Part shown: piece by piece, positions 1-8,049 of the stretch
Layout: the number at the start of each line of letters is the position of its first letter
Position numbering within the stretch: position 1 is the stretch's first letter
DNA from: Hydrogenophaga borbori
GTDB taxonomy: Bacteria; Pseudomonadota; Gammaproteobacteria; Burkholderiales; Burkholderiaceae_C
NCBI RefSeq assembly: GCF_003417535.1
Contig: NZ_QVLS01000009.1
Coordinates: 1-32,609 of the forward strand
Reading direction: 5' to 3'
Length of the DNA: 32,609 nt
Translations under genes and position numbers: made by a program
The notes under the pieces: generated by a model
What the model saw: the letters and a program-made list of their open reading frames with translations, nothing else
What the model was told of the DNA's origin: nothing
Databases searched by the model: none

Positions 1-1135
1 CGGCGGCGTTGAGGGCCAGGATGTTGGTCTGGAAGGCGATGCCGTCGATGACGCCGATGATGTCGTTGATCTTGCGCGAGGCCTGGTTGATCTCGTCCAT
101 GGTGTTCACCACCTCGCTCACCACGCTGCCGCCGCGCTGGGCGATCTCGGCGGCCGTGCTGGCGAGCTGGTTGGCCTGGCGCGCGGCGTCGGCGCTCTGG
201 CGCACGGTGCTGGTGAGCTGCTCCATGCTGGCCGCGGTCTCCTGCAGGTTGCTGGCGGTCTGCTCGGTGCGGCTCGAGAGGTCCTGGTTGCCCGAGGCGA
301 TCTCGGCCGACGCGGTGTTGATGCTGTCGGTGGCGGTGCGCACCTGGCCCACGGTCTTCACCAGCGATTCGCGCATGCGCGAGAGCCCCCCGAGCAGACG
401 GCCGAGTTCGTCCTGGCGGTCCACCCGCACTTCACGGGTCAGGTCGCCCTCGGCCACGGCGTCGGTGGCGCTCAGGGCCTCCTTCAGCGGTTCGGTGACC
501 GAGCGCGTGATGGCCCAGGCCACGAAGGCGGCCAGCGCGATGGCGCACACCGCCAGGGCGACCAGCAGCGTGATCTGGCGCGTGACCGCCGCGCGGGAGT
601 TGGTGGCGGCCTGCTCCATCAGCGTGCGCTGCCCGCTGATCATCTTCTGCTGCTCGGCGCTGTAGGCCTCGACGGCGGGGGGCAGCTCCTTGTCCAGGAT
701 GTCCTGCGCGCCGGCGTAGTCCTCCATCTGCAGCGCGTCGAAGAAGCGCTTGCGCACCTCCAGGTACGCGTTGCGCTTCTCGTTGATGGCGGCGAGCAGG
801 GCCTTGCCCTGTTCGCTGGTGATGCGCTCCTCCAGCCCTTTCTGCAGCTCGGCGACGTCCTTGGACGACTGCGCCATCAGCGGTTGAAAGTGCTGGACCA
901 CGCGCGGGTCGTTGCGCGACATGGCCTGCGCCATGACGCGGTTCACGTTCAAGGTGGTCTGCGCGGCCCATTCCTGGGTCAGGTTGAGGCGCTGCTGCAC
1001 CGCGACGATGTCCTCGGTGGCGCGCAGGGCGGCGTTGAGGCCCACCCAGGCCAGCACGGTGGTGCCGACCAGCAGGGCCAGCACGGTGGCGAAGCCGATC
1101 GTGAGGCGGGGGCCGATGTTGATGTTCTTGAACAT
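1..1135 (-). CDS. Methyl-accepting chemotaxis protein, 3' part missing (left edge)
   Basis: Chemoreceptor that senses a periplasmic ligand and controls CheA through its cytoplasmic hairpin. I translated it by hand from the ATG at 1135-1133; 378 residues are visible before the window edge. TM1 is at about 12-34, followed by a helical periplasmic domain of the four-helix-bundle type (about 35-188). TM2 is at about 188-210 and a HAMP domain at about 211-265. The signalling helices begin at about 270 with [15 protein letters not shown], typical of Tar-like receptors of Burkholderiales, and the visible part ends in [14 protein letters not shown], just before the conserved tip. It lies 45 nt downstream of flhA on the same strand, so it may be co-transcribed or use its own promoter (see 1166-1192). 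No clear Shine-Dalgarno is seen before the ATG. The family call is secure; the ligand is unknown. Confidence 0.93.
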   Translation of the reverse strand, partial: MFKNINIGPRLTIGFATVLALLVGTTVLAWVGLNAALRATEDIVAVQQRLNLTQEWAAQTTLNVNRVMAQAMSRNDPRVVQHFQPLMAQSSKDVAELQKGLEERITSEQGKALLAAINEKRNAYLEVRKRFFDALQMEDYAGAQDILDKELPPAVEAYSAEQQKMISGQRTLMEQAATNSRAAVTRQITLLVALAVCAIALAAFVAWAITRSVTEPLKEALSATDAVAEGDLTREVRVDRQDELGRLLGGLSRMRESLVKTVGQVRTATDSINTASAEIASGNQDLSSRTEQTASNLQETAASMEQLTSTVRQSADAARQANQLASTAAEIAQRGGSVVSEVVNTMDEINQASRKINDIIGVIDGIAFQTNILALNAA

Positions 1136-1165
1136 GGAAAGCAGGTTTCGGGTTGAGAAAGATGT

Positions 1166-1192
1166 ATATCGGTTGCGGGCTCAACCAATTGA
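1166..1192 (-). promoter_or_regulatory. Candidate sigma-28 (FliA) promoter of the chemoreceptor gene
   Basis: On the minus strand, ACCGATAT (1173-1166) matches 6 of 8 positions of the FliA -10 consensus GCCGATAA. TCAA (1192-1189) lies 15 nt upstream, matching 3 of 4 of the minimal TAAA -35. The chemoreceptor ATG follows about 30 nt downstream. Chemoreceptor genes are commonly sigma-28 dependent. The -35 part falls inside the hairpin at 1177-1196. This is a consensus match by eye only. Confidence 0.35.
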
Positions 1193-1196
1193 GCCC
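1177..1196 (-). terminator. Perfect 8-bp hairpin over the flhA stop codon
   Basis: GGGCTCAA (1177-1184) and TTGAGCCC (1189-1196) are perfect inverted arms around a 4-nt loop. The flhA stop codon (1183-1181) sits in the stem. Downstream on the minus strand there is only a weak T-rich stretch (ATCTTTCTC), so it is not a classical intrinsic terminator. It could attenuate read-through into the chemoreceptor gene or stabilise the 3' end of the flagellar transcript. Confidence 0.45.
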
Positions 1197-3268
1197 ACGA
1201 CGACCACGCTGCGACTGTCGGGCATTTCGTTGTACGAAAGGACATGGAGGCCGGGTGCGAACAGCCGCGCGTAGCGCGCCATCACGGGGCGCAGCTGCGG
1301 CAGCACCATCAGCACGGGGGCCGCGGCCATCTGCTTCATCTGCTCGCGCGCCAGCGGCAGGTGCGATTGCAGCTGGGTGAGCAGGTTGGGCTCGATGGGG
1401 AAGTTGTCCAGCGCCGCCTTGCCGCCCTGCGTGGCCTGGCTCAGCGCGCGCATCAGCAGGTCCTCCAAGGGACTGCCCAGGCTGAAGGCCTTGACCTCGC
1501 CGGTCTGGCCGCAGGCCTGGGCCACGATCTGGCGGCGCAGGGTCAGGCGGGCCTCGGCGGCGAGCAGGATCGGGTCCTTGGTGAGTTCGGCGTTCTCCAG
1601 CAGCGTGGTGGCCAGGGGAACGATGTCCTTGAGCGACACACCCTCCTGCAACAGGGTGCGCAGAACCTTGAGCAGCAGGCTGGGGCTGTAGGCCTTCTCC
1701 AGCGCGGCCGCGAGCTTGGGGGCCTGCGCGGCGCAGCGTTCCAGCAGGGCGGGCACGTCCTCGTGCTGGAACAGCTCGGGCAGGTTTTCGCGGATCAGCT
1801 TGGTCACGTGCGTGGCGACGACGGTGGGCACGTCCACCACCTGGTAGCCCATGCCCAGGGCGTGCGCCTTGTGCGCCGCCTCGATCCACACCACGGGCAT
1901 CTGGAACGAGGGGTCGGCGCCGGGGATGCCGTCGATCTCGCCATAGACCTGGGGCGAGGGAATGGCCATGAGCCGCTCGGGAAAGACCTCGGCCGAGGCC
2001 ATCACGCTGCCGTGCAGCAGCACCTGGTAGTGCGTGGGCTTGAGGCCCAGCTCGTCGCGCGTTCGGATGGGCGGCAGCACGATGCCCAGTGACTCGCTGA
2101 GCGTCTGGCGCACGCCCTTCAGGCGCTTGGTCAGCGCCGCGCCCTGGGAGGGGTCCACCAGGCCCACCAGCTTGTAGCCCACGGCCACGGCCAGCGGGTC
2201 CACCACGGGCAGGCTCTTCCAGTCGATGTCGGGCGCGGCCTCGGTGACCAGCGCGGCCTGCAGCGCATCGGGCTTGGGCGGCGGCGCCACGGCCTGGCGC
2301 TGGCCGAGCCGCCAGGCCACGTAGCCCAGCACGCCCGAGAAGGCCAGGAACATCAGCGTCGGCATGCCGGGCACCAGGCCCAGCACCAGGAGCAGGCCGG
2401 CCACGCCGTACAGCACGTTGGGCGAGGCCAGCAGCTGCTGGCCCACCTGCTTCTCGATGTCGCCCGCGTCGCTGACGCGCGTGACGATGATGGCGGCCGC
2501 GGCCGACAGCAGCAGCGCCGGGATCTGCGCGGCCAGTCCGTCGCCGATGGTGAGCAGGGCGTAGAGCTTGAAGGACTCGCCCAGGCTCAGGTCGTGCATG
2601 AGCGCGCCGATGAGCGCGCCGCCGACCATGTTGAGGATGAGGATCAGGATGCCGGCGATGGCATCGCCCTTGACGAACTTGGAGGCCCCGTCCATGGCGC
2701 CGTAGAAGTCCGCCTCGGCCGACACTTCCTTGCGTCGGGTCTGCGCGCCCTCCTGGTTGATGAGGCCGGCGTTGAGGTCGGCGTCGATCGCCATCTGCTT
2801 GCCGGGCAGGGCGTCCAGCGTGAAGCGCGCCGACACCTCGGAGATGCGCTCGGCGCCCTTGGTGACCACCAGGAAGTTGATGATCATCAGGATGACGAAC
2901 ACCACGATGCCGACGACGAAATTGCCACCGATGACGACGTGGCCGAAGGCCTCGATCACCGAGCCGGCGGCGTCCGTGCCCTCGTGGCCGCGCAGCAGCA
3001 CCACGCGCGTGGAGGCGACGTTGAGCATCAGGCGCAGCAGCGTGGCGCCCAGGATGACCGTGGGGAAAAGCGAGAAGTCCAGCGGGCGGCGCACGTTCAC
3101 GGCCACCAGCAGCACGATCATCGCGAGCACGATGTTGAAGGTGAACAGCACGTCCAGCAGCAGCGGCGGCAGCGGCAGGATGATCATGGCCAGCAGGGCC
3201 ATGAGCAGCAGCGGCGCGGCCACGCGCAGCTGTTTCAGGTCGTTGAACAGGGTGTTCATGGGGTTCAT
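1181..3268 (-). CDS. flhA: Flagellar export gate protein FlhA
   Basis: Inner-membrane component of the flagellar type III export gate. Its cytoplasmic ring docks chaperone-substrate complexes and it takes part in proton-driven export. The 695 residues match the usual FlhA length. The N-terminal half (to about 330) carries about eight hydrophobic segments and the conserved FHIPEP loop, with RRKEVSAEADFYGAMDGA followed by SKFVKGDA. From about 360 on is the soluble domain with WIEAAHKAHALGMGY and YSPSLLLKVLRTLLQEGV. The start ATG overlaps the flhB stop as ATGA, so translation is probably coupled. It is the last gene of the fliE-flhA run. Given the layout it may be the lateral-type paralogue (LfhA). 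Confidence 0.96.
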   Translation of the reverse strand: MNPMNTLFNDLKQLRVAAPLLLMALLAMIILPLPPLLLDVLFTFNIVLAMIVLLVAVNVRRPLDFSLFPTVILGATLLRLMLNVASTRVVLLRGHEGTDAAGSVIEAFGHVVIGGNFVVGIVVFVILMIINFLVVTKGAERISEVSARFTLDALPGKQMAIDADLNAGLINQEGAQTRRKEVSAEADFYGAMDGASKFVKGDAIAGILILILNMVGGALIGALMHDLSLGESFKLYALLTIGDGLAAQIPALLLSAAAAIIVTRVSDAGDIEKQVGQQLLASPNVLYGVAGLLLVLGLVPGMPTLMFLAFSGVLGYVAWRLGQRQAVAPPPKPDALQAALVTEAAPDIDWKSLPVVDPLAVAVGYKLVGLVDPSQGAALTKRLKGVRQTLSESLGIVLPPIRTRDELGLKPTHYQVLLHGSVMASAEVFPERLMAIPSPQVYGEIDGIPGADPSFQMPVVWIEAAHKAHALGMGYQVVDVPTVVATHVTKLIRENLPELFQHEDVPALLERCAAQAPKLAAALEKAYSPSLLLKVLRTLLQEGVSLKDIVPLATTLLENAELTKDPILLAAEARLTLRRQIVAQACGQTGEVKAFSLGSPLEDLLMRALSQATQGGKAALDNFPIEPNLLTQLQSHLPLAREQMKQMAAAPVLMVLPQLRPVMARYARLFAPGLHVLSYNEMPDSRSVVVVGSIG

Positions 3269-4404
3269 GTCGGTCCGTCGCCGCTCAGGTGGGCGGGCAC
3301 GTCGAGGTCATGGGGCAGGTGGGGTTCGCTGCGGCGCTGGCCCTGGCGGAACGCCTTGAGGGCGAGAACGTGGCGCAGCACCACGGCCACCGCCTGGTAC
3401 AGCGCGGCGGGGATCTGCTGGCGCACCTGGCTGGTGTGGTACACGGCGCGCGCCAGCGGCGGCACGCGCAGCACCTCGACGCCCGCCTCTTCGGCGATGC
3501 GGCGGATGTACAGCGCCATTTCGTCCAGGCCCTTGGCCACCACGTAGGGCGCGTCGGCCTTGTGGGTGTCGTACTTGATGGCGACGGCGTAGTGCTCGGG
3601 GTTGAGGATCACCACGTCGGCCGTGGGGACGGTCTTGCGCACGCCGCGGCGCGCAATCTGCTGCTGGATCTGGCGGATGCGCTGCTTCACCTCCGGCCGG
3701 CCCTCGGTGGTCTTGTGTTCTTCCTTGATGTCGCGCTTGCTCATGCGCTGCTCGCGCAGATAGACCAGGCGCTGCACGGGCACGTCGATGAGCGCGTACA
3801 GCACGAACACCGCCACCAGCGAGAACACGGCCGCCTGCGCCAGCGAGAAGGCCTGCGGCAAGGCCTCGCCCAGCGGCAGCGCGCTCAGGCGAAGGAAGCC
3901 GCCGAGGCTGCCGCTCATGACCCAATACAGCACGCCGAACAGCGTGAAGGCCTTGAGCGCGGTGGTGGCGAAGTCGGCCAGGTGCTTGGGTTTGGTGATG
4001 CGCTGGAAGTAGCTCATGGGGTTGAGCCGCTCCAGCTTGGGCATCAGGTTCTGGGCGCTCAGCACCCAGCCGCCGGGAAACAGCGAGGCGATCAGCACGC
4101 ACAGCGGGATGATGAACAGCGGCAGCAGCATCTTGGCCAGCAGCAGCATCACCGGCACGAAGGCGTGCGAGAACAGGTTGTCGAGCGCGCCGTCGCCATC
4201 GGCCACCACGAAGCCGAGCGCGAACAGGCGGCGGAAATCGGCCAGGTAGCCCGGCGCCAGCAGCACGATGGCCTGCAGGCAGACCACCAGTCCCACGGCG
4301 GTGGCCAGGTCCTTGGAGCGCGCGACCTGCCCCTGCTCGCGCGCCTTGCGCAGCTTCTGCGGTGTGGCCGCTTCGGTCTTGTCGCCGGTCTGGTCCTGGG
4401 ACAC
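3265..4404 (-). CDS. flhB: Flagellar export substrate-specificity switch protein FlhB
   Basis: Export-gate protein that switches secretion from rod/hook to filament substrates after autocleavage of its cytoplasmic domain. It has 379 residues. A cytoplasmic N-terminus (GDKTEAATPQKLRKAREQGQ) is typical of the family, followed by four membrane segments between about 35 and 215. The linker MSKRDIKEEHKTTEGRPE is at about 221-238. The cleavage motif, canonically NPTH, reads N268-P269-E270-H271 here, within VVILNPEHYAVAIKYD. The scissile Asn-Pro is kept while Thr is replaced by Glu; I checked this in the DNA. The C-terminal tail is basic and His-rich. It starts 3 nt after the fliR stop and overlaps flhA by ATGA. 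Confidence 0.95.
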   Translation of the reverse strand: MSQDQTGDKTEAATPQKLRKAREQGQVARSKDLATAVGLVVCLQAIVLLAPGYLADFRRLFALGFVVADGDGALDNLFSHAFVPVMLLLAKMLLPLFIIPLCVLIASLFPGGWVLSAQNLMPKLERLNPMSYFQRITKPKHLADFATTALKAFTLFGVLYWVMSGSLGGFLRLSALPLGEALPQAFSLAQAAVFSLVAVFVLYALIDVPVQRLVYLREQRMSKRDIKEEHKTTEGRPEVKQRIRQIQQQIARRGVRKTVPTADVVILNPEHYAVAIKYDTHKADAPYVVAKGLDEMALYIRRIAEEAGVEVLRVPPLARAVYHTSQVRQQIPAALYQAVAVVLRHVLALKAFRQGQRRSEPHLPHDLDVPAHLSGDGPT

Positions 4405-4407
4405 CGC

Positions 4408-5178
4408 TCAGCCTCGCATGAGCTGTTCCAGCATCTCCAGCACCCGGGTGGTGAGCTGAACGTACTGCTGGGGGATGAGCCGCAGCATGCCCGCGAGCAC
4501 GAACAGGCCGAAGACGATGATGAGCGAGAAGCCCAGGGAGAACAGGTTGAAGGTGGGGGCCACGCGGTTGAGAAAGCCAAAGCCGATCTGCACCACCAGG
4601 GCCGAGAAGATCACCGGCAGCGCGAGCAGCAGCGCGGCCGAGAACACCCAGCCCACCTGCAGCGGCAGCACCGCCAGGGCCTGCGCGGGGATGCCCGCGC
4701 CCACCGGCCAGGCGCGAAAGCTGGCGCCCATGACGCCGTTGAACACCAGGTGGCCGTCGACGGCGAAGAAGATCAGGATGGTGAGCACGTAGATGAGCGC
4801 GCTGACCACGTCGGACGAGGCGCCGCTCATGGGGTCGTTCATCTGCGCCATGGCCAGGCCCATCTGGCTGGAGGCCATGTAGCCCAGCAGCCCGAACACG
4901 GCCATGACCATCTGGAAGCCGAGGCCGATGATGAGGCCGATGACCACCTGTTCGACGGTGGTGACAATGCCCAGCAGCGAGAACGGCGAGACCGGCTGCG
5001 GCGGCGCGGCCACCGGCAGCAGCACCACGGCCAGCGCCAGCGCCAGCAGCACGCGCACGGTGACGGGCACCATGCTGTCGCCGATCACGGGCATGAAGCT
5101 GAGGATGGCCAGTACCCGCACGAAGGGCCACCACAGCGCCATGAGGGTGGCGAGCAACTGGCCGAAGACGGGTTCCAT
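4408..5178 (-). CDS. fliR: Flagellar export protein FliR
   Basis: Membrane protein of the FliPQR export core, present as one copy in the helical FliP5Q4R1 channel. The chosen ATG gives 256 residues starting MEPVFGQLLATLMALWWPF, of normal FliR length. The longer upstream reading (to 5238) would add a polar, non-conserved stretch overlapping fliQ. Several hydrophobic segments are present, plus the conserved GYMASSQMGLAMAQMNDP region and the C-terminal RLIPQQYVQL. It lies 16 nt after fliQ and 3 nt before flhB; it is not fused to FlhB, as occurs in some lineages. Confidence 0.93.
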   Translation of the reverse strand: MEPVFGQLLATLMALWWPFVRVLAILSFMPVIGDSMVPVTVRVLLALALAVVLLPVAAPPQPVSPFSLLGIVTTVEQVVIGLIIGLGFQMVMAVFGLLGYMASSQMGLAMAQMNDPMSGASSDVVSALIYVLTILIFFAVDGHLVFNGVMGASFRAWPVGAGIPAQALAVLPLQVGWVFSAALLLALPVIFSALVVQIGFGFLNRVAPTFNLFSLGFSLIIVFGLFVLAGMLRLIPQQYVQLTTRVLEMLEQLMRG

Positions 5179-5194
5179 GGTGCGGCGCCCGGTC

Positions 5195-5464
5195 TCAGAG
5201 CGCCAGCTGGGCCGCGCGTTCGAAGATGGCGCGCGCATAGTCCATGAGCTTGCTGGTGAGCCAGGTGCCCATGGCGATGATGGCCGCCAGCGTGACCAGC
5301 AGGCGGGGCAGGAAACTCAGGGTCTGTTCGTTGATCTGCGTGGCGGCCTGGAACAGGCTCACCAGCACGCCCACGACCAGGCTGGGCGTGATCAGCACGG
5401 TGACGATCAGCACCACCAGCTTCAGGCACTCGGCCACCAGTTCGACGGCGATCTCGGGCGTCAT
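5195..5464 (-). CDS. fliQ: Flagellar export protein FliQ
   Basis: Small subunit of the FliPQR export core in the inner membrane. Its 89 residues fit the family. Two hydrophobic helices (about 12-35 and 53-75) flank the conserved central SLFQAATQINEQTLSFLPR. It follows fliP by 10 nt and precedes fliR by 16 nt. Confidence 0.95.
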   Translation of the reverse strand: MTPEIAVELVAECLKLVVLIVTVLITPSLVVGVLVSLFQAATQINEQTLSFLPRLLVTLAAIIAMGTWLTSKLMDYARAIFERAAQLAL

Positions 5465-5474
5465 CGCATCGCCC

Positions 5475-6278
5475 CTAGATCGCGCGCACGCTGGTCACCA
5501 GCGTGTTCACGGTGAGGGTCCAGCCGTCCACCAGCACGAAGAGCAGCAGCTTGAGCGGCAGCGAGATCACCAGTGGCGACAGCATCATCATGCCCATGGC
5601 CATCAGCACCGAGGACACCACCAGGTCGACGACCAGGAAGGGGATGAAGAGCATGCAGCCGATCATGAACGCCGTCTTGAGCTCGCTCAACACGAAGGCG
5701 GCGAGCTTGACGGTGAAGGGGTGCTGGGCCGGGTCGCTCACCTCGGGCGCGCCCGAGAGCGTGGCGATCTGCTGCAACGAGGCCTGGCTGGTCTGCGCGA
5801 GCATGAAGCGCGAGAGCGGCGCCTCGGCCCGGTTCAGCGCTTCCTGCAGGCCGATGTTGCCCTGGTCGTAGGGCAGCATGGCTTCCGTCCAGATGCGCTC
5901 GCCCACGGGGCGCATCACCAGCAGGGTGAGGATGAGCGCGATGCCGGTGAGCACGCGCGCCGGCAGGCCCTGCTGCAGGCCCAAGGCCTGGCGCAGCAGA
6001 GACAGCACGATGATGAAGCGCGTGAAGCTGGTCATCGTCAGGACCATGGCGGGCAGCAGGCCCAGCAGGGTCATGACGATCAGGATCTGCGTGCGGACGG
6101 TGTAGTCGGTGGTGTTGCCGTGGGTGGTGCTGCTGAACACCTGCAGGCCGCCGCCCGCGGTGTTCGCCGCCTGCGCCAGCGCGCCCTCGGGCCAGGCGAG
6201 GGCGGCGAAAGCGAGCGCGGCGCTGCCGGCGGCGAGCGCCAGTCGCGCCGCGCCGCGCGGGCGGGCGGTGGGGCTCAT
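5475..6278 (-). CDS. fliP: Flagellar export protein FliP
   Basis: Main pore-forming subunit of the flagellar export channel. It has 267 residues with a cleavable signal peptide (basic start MSPTARPRGAAR, hydrophobic stretch, then GALAQA at about 33-38), as in other FliP proteins. The conserved sequences TSFTRFIIVLSLLRQALG and the C-terminal SPLVISLPLKLLLFVLVDGW are visible. The start codon overlaps the fliN stop by ATGA, so there is no room for fliO, which in most proteobacterial primary clusters lies between fliN and fliP. Confidence 0.96.
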   Translation of the reverse strand: MSPTARPRGAARLALAAGSAALAFAALAWPEGALAQAANTAGGGLQVFSSTTHGNTTDYTVRTQILIVMTLLGLLPAMVLTMTSFTRFIIVLSLLRQALGLQQGLPARVLTGIALILTLLVMRPVGERIWTEAMLPYDQGNIGLQEALNRAEAPLSRFMLAQTSQASLQQIATLSGAPEVSDPAQHPFTVKLAAFVLSELKTAFMIGCMLFIPFLVVDLVVSSVLMAMGMMMLSPLVISLPLKLLLFVLVDGWTLTVNTLVTSVRAI

Positions 6279-6670
6279 GGCGCGAAGCTGTCCAGGTCCA
6301 GGCCGCTCACTTCGAGGACCTTGAGGCCGTAGTTCTCGCCGCTGACCACCACCTCGGCCTTGCCGATGGCCACGCCGTTGATCTTCATGGTGAGCGGTTC
6401 GCCGGCCAGCACGTCGAGCTCGACCACGCTGTCGGGGCGCAGCTGGGCCACGTCTTCCAGCGAGACCTCGGCCGAGCCGAGTTCCAGCGTGAGCGTGACG
6501 GGGATGCGGCGCATGAGCCGCCCCAGCCCCAGGGCCGCCGCCGCGGCGGGCGCGGGTGGCGCCGCCTCGGCCTGGCCGGCGCTGGCCATTTCCTGCATCA
6601 CGGCGGCGAAGGCGTCGTCGCCGCCGGGCGCGGCGCTCAGGGCGTCGAGGGCGGGGGAATCAATGGACAT
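6275..6670 (-). CDS. fliN: Flagellar C-ring protein FliN
   Basis: C-ring (switch complex) subunit that also forms the docking site for the export ATPase complex. The ATG at 6670 gives 131 residues. It has an Ala/Pro-rich N-terminus (to about 50) and one SpoA domain (about 53-128) with IPVTLTLELGSAEVSLEDV and a central GEPLTMKINGVAIGKAEV. It follows fliM by 2 nt and overlaps fliP by ATGA. The larger reading frame upstream in the same frame overlaps fliM and is rejected. Confidence 0.93.
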   Translation of the reverse strand: MSIDSPALDALSAAPGGDDAFAAVMQEMASAGQAEAAPPAPAAAAALGLGRLMRRIPVTLTLELGSAEVSLEDVAQLRPDSVVELDVLAGEPLTMKINGVAIGKAEVVVSGENYGLKVLEVSGLDLDSFAP

Positions 6671-6672
6671 GG

Positions 6673-7542
6673 TCAGACTTCCTGCAGTTGGGTCAGGCAC
6701 AGGCGGCCCTTGTGCTCGACCACCAGGGCCTTGAGCACGGGCTTGTCCTGGATGCGCACGGTGGCGCTTTCCAGCGGGATGGGGAGCACGTCGCCGGGCC
6801 GCAGGCCGAGCAGCTCGCCCAGGGGCAAGGTCTTCTGCGCGAGGCGCACGTCCAGGCGCAGCGGCAGCGCGCGGCGCAGGGCGGCGCTGTCGGCCGGGCG
6901 GGCCGCGCCCTGGCGGCGCGTGGGCGCGAGCTGGCGCAGCGCCGCGGCCAGGGTGTCGCTGTCGAGGGCGAACACCACCAGGCCCAGGGGCGTGGCGCCC
7001 GCGAGCACCTGCGCCCACAGGAACATCACCGGCCCGTTGATGGGGCAGCGCGCGCTGGACAGGTTCTGCTCGAGCCGCGGGGCGGGGTCGCCCTCGGCCG
7101 CGGGCCCGCCGCCGATGCGGTGCACCAGCGCTTCGGTGAGCACCTGGCCGAGCTGGGCGGCCAGGCGCTGCTCGGTGGCGGTCTCCAGCGCCGGCACGCA
7201 GCGTGCGCCGAGCGCCCAGTCGGTGGAGCCGTAGCGGCGCGCCAGCAGGGCGGTGAGGGCAGAGCGTTCGATGGCGAAGGCGCTTCGGCCCAGGTGGCTG
7301 CGGTAGCTGGCCCAGCGCAGCGGCGTTTCGACGGGGGTAGACCGGCCGTGCGACACGCCGCCCAGGCGCACCGGCGCGCCCACGCGGCCGGGGAAGGCGG
7401 TGGCCAGGCCGTGGTCCAGGTCCTGCTGGGTCAGCTGGAACAGCGAGTCGAGGGCGTGGATGGGGCGGCCGAGTTCGCAGGGGTCGAGCGCGGACAGGCG
7501 CGCGCCCGCGGCCGGGGGGAGGATGTGCGAGGCGTGGCCCAT
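6673..7542 (-). CDS. fliM: Short, divergent flagellar switch protein FliM
   Basis: C-ring switch protein, called from gene position and a C-terminal SpoA domain (about 217-289, with LPLGELLGLRPGDVLPIPLE). The 289 residues are shorter than the usual 320-335 of FliM. The protein opens MGHASHILPPAAGARL and shows no LSQDEIDALL-type CheY-binding motif at its N-terminus. The middle region (about 25-200) is weakly conserved by eye. Lack of the CheY-binding segment is reported for lateral-flagellar FliM proteins, so chemotactic switching may be indirect or absent. It starts 7 nt after fliE and ends 2 nt before fliN. The FliM family is well supported; the lateral-type assignment is inference. Confidence 0.85.
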   Translation of the reverse strand: MGHASHILPPAAGARLSALDPCELGRPIHALDSLFQLTQQDLDHGLATAFPGRVGAPVRLGGVSHGRSTPVETPLRWASYRSHLGRSAFAIERSALTALLARRYGSTDWALGARCVPALETATEQRLAAQLGQVLTEALVHRIGGGPAAEGDPAPRLEQNLSSARCPINGPVMFLWAQVLAGATPLGLVVFALDSDTLAAALRQLAPTRRQGAARPADSAALRRALPLRLDVRLAQKTLPLGELLGLRPGDVLPIPLESATVRIQDKPVLKALVVEHKGRLCLTQLQEV

Positions 7543-7549
7543 GCGGCGC

Positions 7550-7870
7550 TCAGATCGGCAGCTTCATGAGCTCGTCGAAAGCGCCGACGACCTTGTTGCG
7601 CACTTGCATCATCATGTTGAAGTTCAGGCTGGCTTCCTGGCTCTTGAGCATGGCGCCGACCAGGTCGTCGCTGCGGCCGCTCTCCACCGCACCGACGGCG
7701 GCCTGCGCGGCGTGGCCCTTGTCGTCCGCGGCGCGCAGCAGGCCGCCCACGTGCTGGGTGAAGGACGGCCCCTGCGCGGCGCCCGACGGCAGCACCTCGG
7801 CGAGCTGGGCCTGCGCGGCCTGCATCTGCTGCAGGCTGGCCTGAATGGAGGAGAGCATCGACGGGTTCAC
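7550..7870 (-). CDS. fliE: Flagellar MS-ring/rod junction protein FliE
   Basis: Adaptor between the MS ring and the proximal rod, exported early. The conserved C-terminal half has SQEASLNFNMMMQVRNKVV followed by FDELMKLPI. I chose the GTG at 7870 because AGGGA lies 6 nt upstream, giving 106 residues (family about 100-110). An ATG four codons further in (7858) lacks such a site. It is the first gene of the flagellar run, 7 nt before fliM. A gap of about 180 bp separates it from the upstream unknown gene, so the operon promoter probably lies there. Confidence 0.92.
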   Translation of the reverse strand: MNPSMLSSIQASLQQMQAAQAQLAEVLPSGAAQGPSFTQHVGGLLRAADDKGHAAQAAVGAVESGRSDDLVGAMLKSQEASLNFNMMMQVRNKVVGAFDELMKLPI

Positions 7871-8049
7871 GTGGGGTCCCTGCAAGGTTTATTTGTGATT
7901 TGTAGAAATGTATTGTCGCGAATCGTAATATGGACGGATGACGCGTCAAGCGAACGGCCACGCGCCAGCGGTGCCGGTGGGATGAACGGTGGGACGCAGG
8001 CGCCTGACGGCGGCGGCCGTGCGGCGCGGGGCCGACGCCCGGCGCGGGC
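7871..8049 (-). promoter_or_regulatory. Presumed promoter region of the fliE-flhA operon
   Basis: This gap holds the only AT-rich stretch near the operon (about 7885-7935). On the minus strand it contains TATTACGATTCGCGACAATA followed by TTTCTACAAATCACAAATAA. I could not fit a convincing sigma-70, sigma-28 or sigma-54 promoter: TACAAA could be a -10, but the -35 match is poor. The GC-rich half (7960-8049) shows nothing else recognisable. Confidence 0.35.

Noticed and set aside
3289..5247. A 652-residue plus-strand frame antisense to flhB and fliR
   Set aside because: Its composition (His, Gln, Arg, Gly) is that of a complement shadow; flhB and fliR on the other strand are unmistakable.
6275..7018. 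A 247-residue form of FliN
   Set aside because: The first 116 residues are a shadow of fliM in another frame; the ATG at 6670 fits family length and the 2-nt gap.
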